Shown here: positions 48,363-60,564 of the stretch, piece after piece
How positions within the stretch are numbered: the first letter of the stretch is position 1
How the letters are laid out: each line of letters begins with the position of its first letter
Assembly (NCBI RefSeq): GCF_040732315.1
Contig: NZ_CP160388.1
Location: 2,260,494 to 2,324,493, forward strand
Length of the DNA stretch: 64,000 bases
Source: Oryzisolibacter sp. LB2S
Lineage (GTDB): Bacteria > Pseudomonadota > Gammaproteobacteria > Burkholderiales > Burkholderiaceae_C
Direction of reading: 5' to 3'
Notes under the pieces: model-generated
What the model was told of the DNA's origin: nothing
Seen by the model: the letters and a program-made list of their open reading frames with translations, nothing else
Database searches by the model: none
Translations under genes and position numbers: made by a program

Positions 48363-49388
48363 ATGCCCAAGAAGCTCATTGCCCTGGCCGCCGCAGCGTT
48401 GTGCTGCGCCGGTGCCCATGCCCAAAGTTCCGTTCAGGTCACCGGTCTGGTGGACGTGTACGCCGGCTCCATGAAGATGGCCGGCGACGGCGATCGCAGA
48501 TCCGTCGTCAACAGTGGCGGCATGACCACCTCGTGGTTCGGTTTCAAGGGCACGGAAGACCTGGGCGGCGGTCTGAAGGCGAGCTTTCAGCTGACCTCCT
48601 TCTTCCAGGCGGACAGCGGCGCGCCCACGCGCGGCATCCCCAATGACACCTTTTTCTCGCGCGACGCCAACGTGAGCCTGTCGGGCAGCTTCGGCTCGGT
48701 GCTGCTGGGCCGCTGGATGGCGCCCAACTTCCTGCCGTCCGTCATCGGCAATCCGCTGGGCGACTCGTTCACCTTCTCGCCGCTGATCCTGCACATGAAC
48801 GTGCCGCTGTTCAATGCCGCAAGCTGGATGTCCACCACCCCCGCCGACACCGGCTGGAGCAACCAGATCGTCTACAGCACACCCGACATCGGCGGCTTCA
48901 AGGCCAATCTGCAATACCAGTTCGGTGAGCAGGCGGGCGACAACGGCAAGAAGAACATCGGCGCCAATTTCTTCTATTTCGGCGGCCCCCTGACCCTGAC
49001 CGGCTTCTATGAGCGCGACCAGGTCAGCAACCCCGGCACCAGCGTCCCGCTGGGCGCAACCACGAAGGACTGGATGCTGGCCGCAGCCTATGACTTCAAG
49101 GTGGTCAAGCCCTACCTGAGCTACGGCCAGGCCAAGGCCGACGGCCTGCCCGACAAGGCCAAGACGCTGCAGCTCGGCGCCTCGGCACCGCTGGGCGCAG
49201 GCAGCCTGCTCGCGTCCTGGGCCAAGACCGAGATGACCGCCACCAACCGCGACCGCAAGACCTTCACCGTGGGCTATGACCACTACCTGTCCAAGCGCAC
49301 CGACGTGTACGCCATGTACATGAACGACCGCATCACCGGGCAGACCAAGGGCAACAGCTTCGGCGTGGGCATACGCCACCGCTTCTGA
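48363..49388 (+). CDS. Gram-negative porin
   Basis: 341-residue outer-membrane porin of the betaproteobacterial (Porin_4) type. A signal peptide ends at GAHAQSS; the mature chain begins VQVTGLVDVYAG and ends in Phe (FGVGIRHRF), the outer-membrane insertion signal. Alternating beta-strand segments such as TSWFGFKGTEDLGGGLKASF fill the chain. The ATG at 48363 has AGAAGGA upstream. A diffusion pore of unknown selectivity; divergent from the Crp/Fnr gene and perhaps under its control. A terminator follows. Confidence 0.92.
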   Translation: MPKKLIALAAAALCCAGAHAQSSVQVTGLVDVYAGSMKMAGDGDRRSVVNSGGMTTSWFGFKGTEDLGGGLKASFQLTSFFQADSGAPTRGIPNDTFFSRDANVSLSGSFGSVLLGRWMAPNFLPSVIGNPLGDSFTFSPLILHMNVPLFNAASWMSTTPADTGWSNQIVYSTPDIGGFKANLQYQFGEQAGDNGKKNIGANFFYFGGPLTLTGFYERDQVSNPGTSVPLGATTKDWMLAAAYDFKVVKPYLSYGQAKADGLPDKAKTLQLGASAPLGAGSLLASWAKTEMTATNRDRKTFTVGYDHYLSKRTDVYAMYMNDRITGQTKGNSFGVGIRHRF

Positions 49389-49406
49389 CCGATACTGCCT
49401 TGGCGC

Positions 49407-49441
49407 AGGGCACGCGGGCGCATGGCCGCGTGCCCTTTGTG
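49407..49441 (+). terminator. Rho-independent terminator after the porin gene
   Basis: Perfect 10-bp stem AGGGCACGCG/CGCGTGCCCT with a 10-nt loop, then TTTGTGT. Confidence 0.8.
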
Positions 49442-49466
49442 TATTGGAACCTCAGGAGAACCATCC

Positions 49467-49904
49467 ATGCCCATGTTCGTCGACCACTCCCCCCCGGGCC
49501 AGTGCATCTTCTGCCGCCTGATCGCCGGCGAGATCCCTGCCGCCCTGGTGCACGAGGATGAGCACACCATTGCCTTCATGGACATAGGCCAGGTCACACC
49601 CGGCCATGTGCTCGTGGCCACCCGGCGCCACGCCGCCACGCTGCTGGAGACCACGCCCGAGGAGGCCGCGGCCGTGATGCGCACCGTCCACGGCGTGGCC
49701 CAGGCCGTTCAGGCGGCCTTCGACCCGCCCGGGCTCACGCTGCTGCAGGCCAACGGCGCCCTGGGCGGCCAGACCGTGGCGCACTTTCACATGCACGTGG
49801 TGCCGCGCCACGCGCAGGACGGCATCAGCTTCACCTGGCCGCGCCAGGAGCCGCCGCCCGCCGTGCTGGCCGACTACGCCGCACGCCTGCGCGCGGCGCT
49901 CTAG
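49467..49904 (+). CDS. HIT family protein
   Basis: 145-residue histidine-triad nucleotide hydrolase/transferase. The active-site triad is HFHMHVVPR, preceded by QANGALGGQTVAHF. The N-terminal CIFCRLIAGEIPAALVHEDE is typical of the HinT/Fhit-like branch. It probably hydrolyses nucleoside phosphoramidates or dinucleotides; the substrate is not determined. An AGGAGA ribosome-binding site lies 6 nt before ATG 49467. Confidence 0.92.
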   Translation: MPMFVDHSPPGQCIFCRLIAGEIPAALVHEDEHTIAFMDIGQVTPGHVLVATRRHAATLLETTPEEAAAVMRTVHGVAQAVQAAFDPPGLTLLQANGALGGQTVAHFHMHVVPRHAQDGISFTWPRQEPPPAVLADYAARLRAAL

Positions 49905-49960
49905 CCCCCCTGCCGACCACCGCGCGGCGGTGGGCAGACTCTGCTACCCTCGCCCGCACC

Positions 49961-51211
49961 ATGTCCGTTCCGTCCGCCGCCGTCGGCCCGCTGGGGGTTC
50001 AGCCCATGACCATCCCTCCCGGCTTGGCCATCATGGTGCTGGCCCTGCTGCTGAGCATCCAGCCCGTCACCACCGACCTGTACCTGCCCGCCCTGCCCGC
50101 CCTCACGCGCAGCCTGGGCGCGCCCGTGGCGGCCGGCCAGCTCACGCTGTCCGCGCTGCTGCTCGCCTTTGGCTGCTCGCAGCTGCTCTGGGGGCCGCTG
50201 TCCGACCGCCTGGGCCGGCGGCCCGTGCTGCTCATGGGGCTGGCGCTGTACACGCTGGCCTCGGTGGGCGCGGTGCTGGCGCCGACCATGGAGCATCTCG
50301 TGGCCTGGCGCACGCTGCAGGGCGCGGCCATGGGCGCGGCCGTGATGTGCGCGCGCGCCATCGTGCGCGATCTGTACTCGCCGCTGGCGGGCGCACGCGC
50401 CATGTCCAAGGCGCTCACGGGCCTGGGGATCATCGCCTGCCTGTGCGCGCCACTGGGCGGCCTGCTGACCGAATGGCTGGGCTGGCGCGCGGCGCTGCTG
50501 GTGCTCACGGCCTATGCCGTGGCCACGCTGGCCCTGGTGGCGCTGCGCCTGCCCGAGACGCTGGCCGAGCGCAACCCGCGGGCGCTGCGCCCCGCGACCA
50601 TGGCGCGCACCTGGGCACTGGTGCTGCGCACGCCGGCGTTCTGGGCCTATTCCCTGCTCACCACGGCCACCTATGGCGGGCTGTTCACCTTTCTCGCCGC
50701 ATCGTCCTTCGTCTTCATCGACGTGCTGGGCACGACGCGCACGCATTACGGGCTGACGCTGCTGTCCACGGCCGTGGCCTATCTGCTGGGCACGCTGCTG
50801 TGCCGGCGGCTGCTGGCGCGCTGGGGCCTGGCGCGCACGGTGGCCATCGCCGGCGCGCTGAGCGCCAGCGGCGGCCTGCTGATGCTGCTGGCCGCCACGC
50901 TCGGCTGGCACAGCGTGGCGGCGCTGCTGCCGCCGTTCTATCTGTTCATGCTCGGCCATGGCATCCACCAGCCCTGCGGACAGTCGGGTGCCGTGGGGCC
51001 GTTTCCGCAGGCGGCGGGCGTGGCCTCGGCGCTCAACGGCTTCATGATGATGCTGGCGGCCTTTGCCATAGGCCACTGGCTCGGCGGGGCGCTGGACGGC
51101 ACGGTCTGGCCGCTGGTGCAGGGCGTGGCGCTGTGGTCGGTGCTGGTCGCGGCCGTCGCCTGGACGCTGGTGCAGCGCCACACACCGCAGGAGCCGGCCC
51201 ATGACCGCTGA
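49961..51211 (+). CDS. Bcr/CflA family multidrug efflux MFS transporter
   Basis: 416-residue major-facilitator exporter of the Bcr/CflA drug-resistance type with 12 predicted helices. The conserved MFS motif A is [20 protein letters not shown]. The N-terminal [18 protein letters not shown] is a signature of Bcr/CflA. A TACCCT hexamer (49945-49950) lies 10 nt before the ATG, suggesting a very short or absent leader. It overlaps miaA by 11 nt. The substrate is unknown. Confidence 0.9.
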   Translation: MSVPSAAVGPLGVQPMTIPPGLAIMVLALLLSIQPVTTDLYLPALPALTRSLGAPVAAGQLTLSALLLAFGCSQLLWGPLSDRLGRRPVLLMGLALYTLASVGAVLAPTMEHLVAWRTLQGAAMGAAVMCARAIVRDLYSPLAGARAMSKALTGLGIIACLCAPLGGLLTEWLGWRAALLVLTAYAVATLALVALRLPETLAERNPRALRPATMARTWALVLRTPAFWAYSLLTTATYGGLFTFLAASSFVFIDVLGTTRTHYGLTLLSTAVAYLLGTLLCRRLLARWGLARTVAIAGALSASGGLLMLLAATLGWHSVAALLPPFYLFMLGHGIHQPCGQSGAVGPFPQAAGVASALNGFMMMLAAFAIGHWLGGALDGTVWPLVQGVALWSVLVAAVAWTLVQRHTPQEPAHDR

Positions 51212-52168
51212 ATCCATCCCGGCCGTCGCCCTCGCGGGGCCCACGGCCTCGGGCAAGACGGCGGCGGCGCTGGCCATCGCCGAGGCGCTGGCGCCGCGGC
51301 TGCCGGTGGAGATCATCAGCGTGGACTCGGCCCTGGTGTACTGCGGCATGGACATCGGCACGGCCAAGCCCACGCGCGAGGAGCTCGCCGCCGTGCCGCA
51401 CCATCTGATCGACATCCGCGACCCCCTGCAGGCCTACAGCGCGGCCGAGTTCGTGCGCGACGCCACGCGGCTGATCGAGGACATCCGCGCGCGCGGCGCG
51501 CTGCCGCTGCTCGTGGGCGGCACCATGCTGTACTTCAGGGCGCTGTTCGATGGCATCGACGACATGCCCGCGGCCGACGCCGCCGTGCGCGCCCGCCTGG
51601 AGCAGCAGGCCGCGGCGCAGGGCTGGCCCGCCATGCATGCCGAGCTCGCGCGCGTGGACCCGGTCACGGCCGCGCGCCTGGCGCCCGGCGACAGCCAGCG
51701 CATACAGCGCGCGCTCGAGGTCTGGCATGTCTCGGGCCGTCCGCTGTCGAGCTTTCACACAGCAAAAACAATAGCTGCCAGCGCCCGCCCCATAAGCGCT
51801 GGAGGCCTTTTTTCGTTGGAACCGCAGGATCGTGCCTGGCTGCACGAGCGCATCGCCCGACGCTTTCACGCCATGCTCGCCGAGGGCTTTCTCGACGAGG
51901 TGCTGCGCCTGCGCGCGCGCGGCGACCTGCATGCCGACCTGCCCAGCATGCGCTGCGTGGGCTATCGCCAGGCCTGGGAGTCGCTCGACGGCCTGCACCC
52001 CATGGCCAGCCTGCCCGAGCGCGGCATTGCCGCCACGCGCCAGCTGGCCAAGCGCCAGATCACCTGGCTGCGCGGCATGCCCGCTCGCCACGTGATCGCC
52101 TGCGACGCCGAGGGCGCCACGGCGCGGCTGGTGGACGCCGTGCGCGCCCATGTGCTGGGCGGCGCCGC

Positions 52169-52172
<4 letters not shown>
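51201..52172 (+). CDS. miaA: tRNA dimethylallyltransferase
   Basis: 323-residue MiaA, which prenylates A37 of tRNAs reading UNN codons. The P-loop is [15 protein letters not shown], followed by [20 protein letters not shown] and the [14 protein letters not shown] segment. Bases 51760-51813 are a clear copy of the dispersed palindromic repeat, read in frame as [20 protein letters not shown], in the variable stretch before LHERIARRF. The enzyme core is otherwise normal. It overlaps the MFS gene by 11 nt and the next ATPase gene by 4 nt (GTGA). Confidence 0.95.
51760..51813 (+). repeat. Dispersed palindromic repeat, in frame in miaA
   Basis: Near-consensus: CAAAAACAATAGCTGCCAGC then CCATAAGCGCTGGAGGCC and TTTTTT. 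Differs from the intergenic copies mainly in the loop. One of the best in-gene copies. Confidence 0.85.
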
Positions 52173-52852
<680 letters not shown>

Positions 52853-52864
52853 GCGCCGGCGCGC

Positions 52865-54061
52865 TCATCCGCCGTACAGCCAGGGCTGGTCGAGCAGGCG
52901 CTCCCCGCCCAGGCGCATGGCCAGATCACGCCCCCAGCGCACCGGGCCGCTGGCATGGAAGATCCGCCCGTTGCGCTCGGAGCGCGCCTGCACCCGGGCA
53001 TTGCGCTGCCAGCGGTTGAGGGCGTAGCGGCGCAGGCACAGGGACACGTCCAGGTCGTGCATGGCAAGAGACTTCTCGAGCTCCGCCGCGTCCTCTATCG
53101 CCATGCCCGCACCCTGGGCCAGATAGGGCCGCATGGGATGGGCCGCGTCGCCCAGCAGGGCCACCAGGCCGCGCGCCATCTGGTGCGCACCGGCAACGGG
53201 CGGCCGGTCGAGCAGCGGCCACAGGCGCCAGCCGTCGCCGAACTGGGGCACGGCGCGAATCAGGTCCTGCAGCGGCGTGCAGGTGTGCGCGAGCGCCGTC
53301 TCCAGGTCGGCCGCATTGGCGCCATGGTCCCAGGAGTCCAGGTCGGCCGGCGCCTGGCCATGGCGTATGGCCACGACGTTGAGCAGCTCGCCGCGGCGCA
53401 GCGGGTACTGCACCACATGCAGGCGCGGCCCGAGCCAGACGGTGACCTGCTGGCTGCGCAGCGCCGCGGGCAGCACGTCCTGACGCAGGGCGGCGCGGTA
53501 GGCCAGGTGGCCGGAGACGCGCGTCGGCGTCTCGCCCAGCAGCTGGGCCCGCATGACACTGCGCAACCCATCGGCGCCGATGAGGGCGTCGCCCTCGACC
53601 TCCATGGTCGAGCCATCGCCACGCGCGAGGCGCACCGTGACGGCATCGCCCTGCTCCACGTAGCGCTCCACGCGGTGCTCGAGGTTCAGGTGCACCAGGG
53701 AGGACTTGCGCGCCACGTCGAGCAGCATGGCGTGCAGGTCCGCGCGGTGGATGGTGGCATAGGCCGCGCCATAGCGCTCGATCACCGTCGCGCCCAGGCG
53801 CAGCATGCCGAGCTCGGCGCCGCCGAGCGCGCAGCGCACCTGCAGACGTTCGGGAAAGCTGGCCACGGCCTGCAGGGGCCGCTGCAGCCCCCAGGCCTGC
53901 AGGCGCCGCACCACGTTGGGCCCGATCTGCACGCCCGCGCCCACCTCGGTGAATGCGCGCGCGCGCTCGAACAGGCGCACCTCCCAGCCCGCTCTTGCGC
54001 TGCCCAGCGCGGCGGCCAGCCCCCCTATGCCGCCGCCCGCTATCAAGACTTGTTTCTGCAT
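52865..54061 (-). CDS. FAD-dependent monooxygenase (salicylate/3-hydroxybenzoate hydroxylase-like)
   Basis: 398-residue group A flavin monooxygenase. The FAD-binding motif is VLIAGGGIGGLAAALGSARA, the second motif is LIGADGLRS and the third is GDAAHPMRPYLAQGAGMAIE. These match salicylate 1-monooxygenase and 3-hydroxybenzoate 6-hydroxylase relatives, but the substrate cannot be fixed from sequence. It is transcribed from the same strand as the downstream regulator-free region and lies 50 nt after the acnA 3' end; no catabolic partner genes are adjacent. Confidence 0.88.
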   Translation of the reverse strand: MQKQVLIAGGGIGGLAAALGSARAGWEVRLFERARAFTEVGAGVQIGPNVVRRLQAWGLQRPLQAVASFPERLQVRCALGGAELGMLRLGATVIERYGAAYATIHRADLHAMLLDVARKSSLVHLNLEHRVERYVEQGDAVTVRLARGDGSTMEVEGDALIGADGLRSVMRAQLLGETPTRVSGHLAYRAALRQDVLPAALRSQQVTVWLGPRLHVVQYPLRRGELLNVVAIRHGQAPADLDSWDHGANAADLETALAHTCTPLQDLIRAVPQFGDGWRLWPLLDRPPVAGAHQMARGLVALLGDAAHPMRPYLAQGAGMAIEDAAELEKSLAMHDLDVSLCLRRYALNRWQRNARVQARSERNGRIFHASGPVRWGRDLAMRLGGERLLDQPWLYGG

Positions 54062-54111
54062 CCCCCGATTGTCTGCGCCCGAGGGGCCCGATGGGCGCGG
54101 ATCGGCCCTAT

Positions 54112-57021
<2,910 letters not shown>

Positions 57022-57319
57022 GGGGAAACTCCGTAGTAAGACGACAACGTCCCATTCTGGCAGTCCCCATCACAAACGCCAATGCGCCAGGACAATACCC
57101 ACGGGGCGAGTATCAAGGGCCCGCCCGATGTCCGGGGAAATACCCATCCCCGCCTGGGGCATTGACGCCCCGCACACTCTGCCGATGCCGATACCCCCTG
57201 CAGATAATGGCAAGCCAAAACAAAAAGCCCGCCAATGGCGGGCTGTCAGCGAGTGCACACATAGTATTCACCCGCCCTGACGGACATATCCCGCGCCGCG
57301 GGACATTCACGTCAGTCGA
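57022..57319. other. Intergenic region, acnA to hns
   Basis: 298 nt without a supported gene. It contains the hns terminator (57217-57244), a compact dyad TCCCGCG-CC-GCGGGA around 57289-57303 and presumably the acnA promoter, which I cannot place reliably. Confidence 0.4.
57217..57244 (-). terminator. Rho-independent terminator after hns
   Basis: Stem AGCCCGCC/GGCGGGCT with a 3-nt loop, read on the minus strand into TTTTTGTTTT. Confidence 0.88.
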
Positions 57320-57616
57320 TTAAATCGCGAATTTCTCGCGATCCTGGTCCTGAATCCACTTCGGCGGCTTGCCGCGGCCCGTCCAGGTCTGGCCCGTCGC
57401 GGGGTCGCGATATTTGGGGGCCACCTTCACGCCGGCATTGCTCGATGCGCGCCCGGCACGACCGACGGGGAATACATCCTCCTGGGTCAATTCATAGGCG
57501 GCGATCAATTCGCGCACCTGTGCGACGGCGGTGGCCATTTCGCGCTGCTTGGCCTCTTTGATCTGCTGCTCAAGCGCTTCGCGCTGCTTCAAGAGCTCTT
57601 TGTAGCTTGCGGTCAT
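57320..57616 (-). CDS. H-NS family nucleoid-associated protein
   Basis: 98-residue H-NS/MvaT-like histone. The N-terminal helix YKELLKQREALEQQIKEAKQ is the oligomerisation coiled coil. The C-terminal DNA-binding loop is TGQTWTGRGKPPKW, the canonical H-NS AT-hook-like motif. It binds AT-rich DNA and silences foreign genes. The ATG at 57616 has no strong ribosome-binding site. Its own promoter region is AT-rich compared with the rest of the window, consistent with autoregulation. Confidence 0.94.
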   Translation of the reverse strand: MTASYKELLKQREALEQQIKEAKQREMATAVAQVRELIAAYELTQEDVFPVGRAGRASSNAGVKVAPKYRDPATGQTWTGRGKPPKWIQDQDREKFAI

Positions 57617-57932
57617 AGCGGTAAATAGTGGGTTGAGAATTAATAAACGTTGCGGATTATATTGAAACAATTCCCCTTTGATTACAAGCGCCGTATATTT
57701 TTTTATGACGACAGGCGGGGCATTGGCTGACACCCGCGATCACCCGCACATTGCGCATCCCGCGCCAGGGTCAGGCTTGGGCCGGATATGCATTCCCGCC
57801 AGACTCAAATGGTTTCTGCCATGACGCGCCGCAGGCAAGTATCGAATTGCGATTGGAAGCCGCGTCCTGCCTGCGCCGCGGACATCAAATACGGGGCGAC
57901 AATCGGCGCATCAATGGCTTGAGCTAATCGAC
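57617..57932. other. AT-rich intergenic region between hns and apaH
   Basis: 316 nt with no supported gene. The left third is AT-rich and contains the hns promoter; the right two thirds are ordinary and hold no recognisable motif besides being upstream of apaH. Confidence 0.4.
57656..57661 (-). promoter_or_regulatory. hns -10 element
   Basis: TATAAT on the minus strand about 40 nt before the hns ATG. A TTGTAA candidate -35 lies 20 nt further upstream (long spacing). The region 57617-57730 is the most AT-rich stretch nearby. Confidence 0.45.
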
Positions 57933-58778
57933 ATGGCACTTTATTGCATCGGTGATATCCAGGGCTGCGGCGGCGCTTTCGAGCGGCTGCTCGCCGAAAT
58001 CGGCTTTTCGCCCAGTCGCGACACGGTGTATCTGCTGGGTGACCTGGTCAATCGCGGCCCGGACTCGGCCGCGGTGCTGCGCCGCTGCATGCAACTGGAG
58101 GGCAGCGTGGGCGTGCTGCTGGGCAACCACGATCTGCACCTGCTGGCCACGGCACATGGGGTGCGCCCGCCCTCAAGGCGCGACACCCTGGACGGCATTC
58201 TGCAGGCGAGCGACCGCGAGGCCATGCTCGACTGGCTGCGCCGCCAGCCGCTGGCGCGGCGCGTGCACCACGGCGGCCAGGACATGCTGCTCGTGCACGC
58301 CGGCGTGCTGCCCCAATGGTCGGCCGACGAGGTGCTGGATCTTGCGGCCGAGGTGCAGGCGCAGCTGTCGGGCGTGCGGTTGCCGGAGTTTCTACAGCGG
58401 ATGTATGGCAACAGCCCCGATCACTGGAGCGCCGAGCTGCGTGGCGCAGACCGCCTGCGCGTCATCGTCAACGCACTCACCCGGCTGCGCTTTTGCACGC
58501 CCGAGGGGCGCATGGACTTCGACAGCACGGAGAGCGCGACGCAGGCCCCGGCTGGGCTGCTGCCCTGGTTCGACGCGCCGCAGCGGCGCACGCGCGACAC
58601 GCTGATCGCCTTCGGCCATTGGTCCACGCTGGGCTGGTTCAGCCGGCCCGACGTGCTCGGGCTGGACACGGGCTGCGTCTGGGGCGGCGCCCTGACCGCC
58701 GTGCGCTTTGGCGCCACGCTGGCCGAGCGCGAGCCCCTGCGCGTGCAATGCCCTCAGGCGCAGCGCCCGGGCAAGTAG
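57933..58778 (+). CDS. apaH: Symmetrical bis(5'-nucleosyl)-tetraphosphatase
   Basis: 281-residue ApaH phosphatase, which splits Ap4A to two ADP. It also removes Np4 caps from RNA in E. coli. Metallophosphatase motifs are complete: YCIGDIQGCGGAFERL, LLGDLVNRGPDSA, LLGNHDLHLLATA and LVHAGVLPQW, with the C-terminal FGHWSTLGWF and GLDTGCVWGGALTA. The length matches E. coli ApaH. It is convergent with the nosX-like gene. Confidence 0.95.
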   Translation: MALYCIGDIQGCGGAFERLLAEIGFSPSRDTVYLLGDLVNRGPDSAAVLRRCMQLEGSVGVLLGNHDLHLLATAHGVRPPSRRDTLDGILQASDREAMLDWLRRQPLARRVHHGGQDMLLVHAGVLPQWSADEVLDLAAEVQAQLSGVRLPEFLQRMYGNSPDHWSAELRGADRLRVIVNALTRLRFCTPEGRMDFDSTESATQAPAGLLPWFDAPQRRTRDTLIAFGHWSTLGWFSRPDVLGLDTGCVWGGALTAVRFGATLAEREPLRVQCPQAQRPGK

Positions 58779-58779
58779 G

Positions 58780-58880
58780 CACTACAAATACAGAAGCTGC
58801 CTGCGCCTTCTGGACATGGGTTTCACCGACAAGAAGGTCTGAGAATGCCGCCCACCAGGCGCATACAGCTATTCTTTTCT
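58780..58880. repeat. Composite dyad element with repeat-like ends
   Basis: About 100 nt between two convergent genes. The left end is CACTACAAATACAGAAGCTG and the right end is CGCATACAGCTATTCTTTTC; their inner parts pair (AGAAGCTGCCTGCGCC with GGCGCATACAGCTATTCT). An inner dyad CCTTCT (58806) / AGAAGG (58832) is nested within. Both ends resemble outer ends of the dispersed palindromic repeat. Confidence 0.5.
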
Positions 58881-59919
58881 AAGCAGACACGGGCCTGAGC
58901 GCCCGGCGCATGCCGCCCGACTGCCACAGCGCACCGTCGCCGCTGGCCGCCAGCACCGCCACGTCGGGGTGGCGCGCGCTCCAGGCGGGCACGGCCTCCA
59001 TGCCCTGCACCATGAGCGCCGTGCCCCAGCCGTTGACGGCATGCACATCGCGCGCCAGCAGCGCCACGCCGTGCACGCCCTCGGTGGGCCAGCCGGTCTG
59101 GGGGTCGAGCACATGGTGCAGGCGCCGGCCCTGGTGCACAAAGCCGCGCTCGTAATCGCCGGATGACGCGACGATGCCAAAGCCCTCGACTTCGATGACG
59201 CCCAGCAGGCTGGCCGGCGCGCGCGGGTCGCGCACGCCCACGCGCCAGGGCCTGCCCTGCAGGCTGCCGCTGACGAGCACGTCACCGCCGCCGTTGACCA
59301 GGGCGTTGGTCACGCCCTCGCGCTCGAGCACGCGCAGACCCGCGGCCAGGATGGGCAGCTTGGCGATGCCGCCCAGGTCGAGCCGCATGCCGCGCTCCGC
59401 CAGATAGGCCGTGCCCGCGCGCGCATCCAGGTGCAGCCGGCGCGCACCCACATGGCGCAGCGCGGCGGCGATGTCGGCCGCGGCCGGCATGGCCTGCCGC
59501 CCCGGCTCGAAATGCCAGCCCGACAGCGCGCCCACCGTGGGATCAAAAGCGCCCCGGCTCTCGCGCCAGACATGCTGCGCGCTCTCGAGCACGGCCATGA
59601 CCTCGGGCGTCACCGCCACGGGGTGGCGGCCCGCGGCCTCGTCGATGCGCCGCACCACGCTGTCGGCGCGGTAGCGGCTCAGTTCGGCCTCCAGGCGCTG
59701 CATCTCGGCAAAGGCCTGCGCGATGGCGGCCTGCAGATGACGCGCATCGGCGCCGTCGGCCACGATGTCCACGCGCGTGCCCATGAGGTCACGGCTTGCA
59801 CGCTGCGGCCCGCTGGCCCGCGCCATGCCGGGAAGCGCCCAGGCCGCCGCGCCCAGCAGGGGCAGCGCCAGGGCAATGCGCCGGCGCGACAGCCGCCCGC
59901 CTTGCCATCCGTTGTTCAT
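58879..59919 (-). CDS. FAD:protein FMN transferase, NosX-like (ApbE family)
   Basis: 346-residue ApbE-family flavin transferase. A twin-arginine-type signal (RLSRRRIALALPLLGAAAWA) predicts periplasmic location. Core motifs include FDPTVGALSGWHFEP, DLGGIAKLPILAAG and VNGGGDVLVSG. Two usually strict positions differ: the common AKGY is AKLP, and the DALxTA-type metal region reads VNGWGTALMV. In nos clusters this protein (NosX) attaches FMN to the periplasmic domain of NosR. It lies immediately downstream of the cytochrome c gene on the same strand. Confidence 0.85.
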   Translation of the reverse strand: MNNGWQGGRLSRRRIALALPLLGAAAWALPGMARASGPQRASRDLMGTRVDIVADGADARHLQAAIAQAFAEMQRLEAELSRYRADSVVRRIDEAAGRHPVAVTPEVMAVLESAQHVWRESRGAFDPTVGALSGWHFEPGRQAMPAAADIAAALRHVGARRLHLDARAGTAYLAERGMRLDLGGIAKLPILAAGLRVLEREGVTNALVNGGGDVLVSGSLQGRPWRVGVRDPRAPASLLGVIEVEGFGIVASSGDYERGFVHQGRRLHHVLDPQTGWPTEGVHGVALLARDVHAVNGWGTALMVQGMEAVPAWSARHPDVAVLAASGDGALWQSGGMRRALRPVSA

Positions 59920-59936
59920 GGCACGCACTCCTCGCC

Positions 59937-60347
59937 TTACACCGACTGGTCGGCCATGTAGTCCACGGCGGCCTTCACGTCTTCGTCGCTGAGCGATGAG
60001 GCACCGCCACGCGCGGGCATCTGGCCCTTGGCGCCGGTAAAGCCCTCGATGGCGTGCTTGTACAGCGTGTCCTTGCCCTGGGCGATGCGCGGGCCCCAGT
60101 CGGCCTTGTCGCCGGGCTTGGGCGCACCGGCCACGCCGGCGGCATGGCACATGGCGCAGGTCTTGCCATAGACGCTCTTGCCGGCCGTGTTCTCGGCCGC
60201 GGGGGCGGGAGCGGGGGCCGGCGCCGGCGCGGGTGCCTCGGCGGCAGGCGCCGGGGCCGGAGCCGTTGCGGGCGCCTCGCTCTTGCCGCAGGCGGCCAAT
60301 GCCAGCGCAGCGGCGGCCAGCACCATCGTGAGGGATGTCTTGTTCAT
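59937..60347 (-). CDS. c-type cytochrome lipoprotein
   Basis: 136-residue monohaem cytochrome c. The signal peptide ends in LALAACGKSE, a lipobox with Cys20, followed by a long Ala/Pro linker. The haem site is CAMCHAAGVAG and the axial Met lies in AKGQMPARGGASSL, a cytochrome c5/c552-like pattern. Membrane-tethered, facing the periplasm. Located beside nosX, nosZ and nosR, it may donate electrons to N2O reductase. The FNR box at 60466 lies upstream, shared with the divergent nos genes. Confidence 0.88.
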   Translation of the reverse strand: MNKTSLTMVLAAAALALAACGKSEAPATAPAPAPAAEAPAPAPAPAPAPAAENTAGKSVYGKTCAMCHAAGVAGAPKPGDKADWGPRIAQGKDTLYKHAIEGFTGAKGQMPARGGASSLSDEDVKAAVDYMADQSV

Positions 60348-60465
60348 GGAGAAAGCCTTTCTTGTATTTGCTCGTCCGAGCCAGCCGGCATCGCAGCCCG
60401 CGCCCCATGCGCCGGGCCTGCCTTCTGGCATGGGCGTCAGTTTGGTAGTTTCCAGAATTGCTTGG

Positions 60466-60479
60466 TTGATACAAATCAA
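60466..60479. promoter_or_regulatory. FNR/DNR-type box of the nos locus
   Basis: TTGAT-ACAA-ATCAA, a perfect consensus site between the divergent cytochrome c and nosZ-side genes. For the plus strand a class II position (-41.5) would put transcription start near 60514, with GAACAT at 60502-60507 as a weak -10. The site fits anaerobic or NO-dependent induction of denitrification. Confidence 0.8.
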
Positions 60480-60564
60480 TATCCAAAGAATCATTTGGAG
60501 TGAACATTCAACCGCCCTCCGAAACGGGGCGCGCCTCACACAACACCAAGCCCGTACCGAGTCC

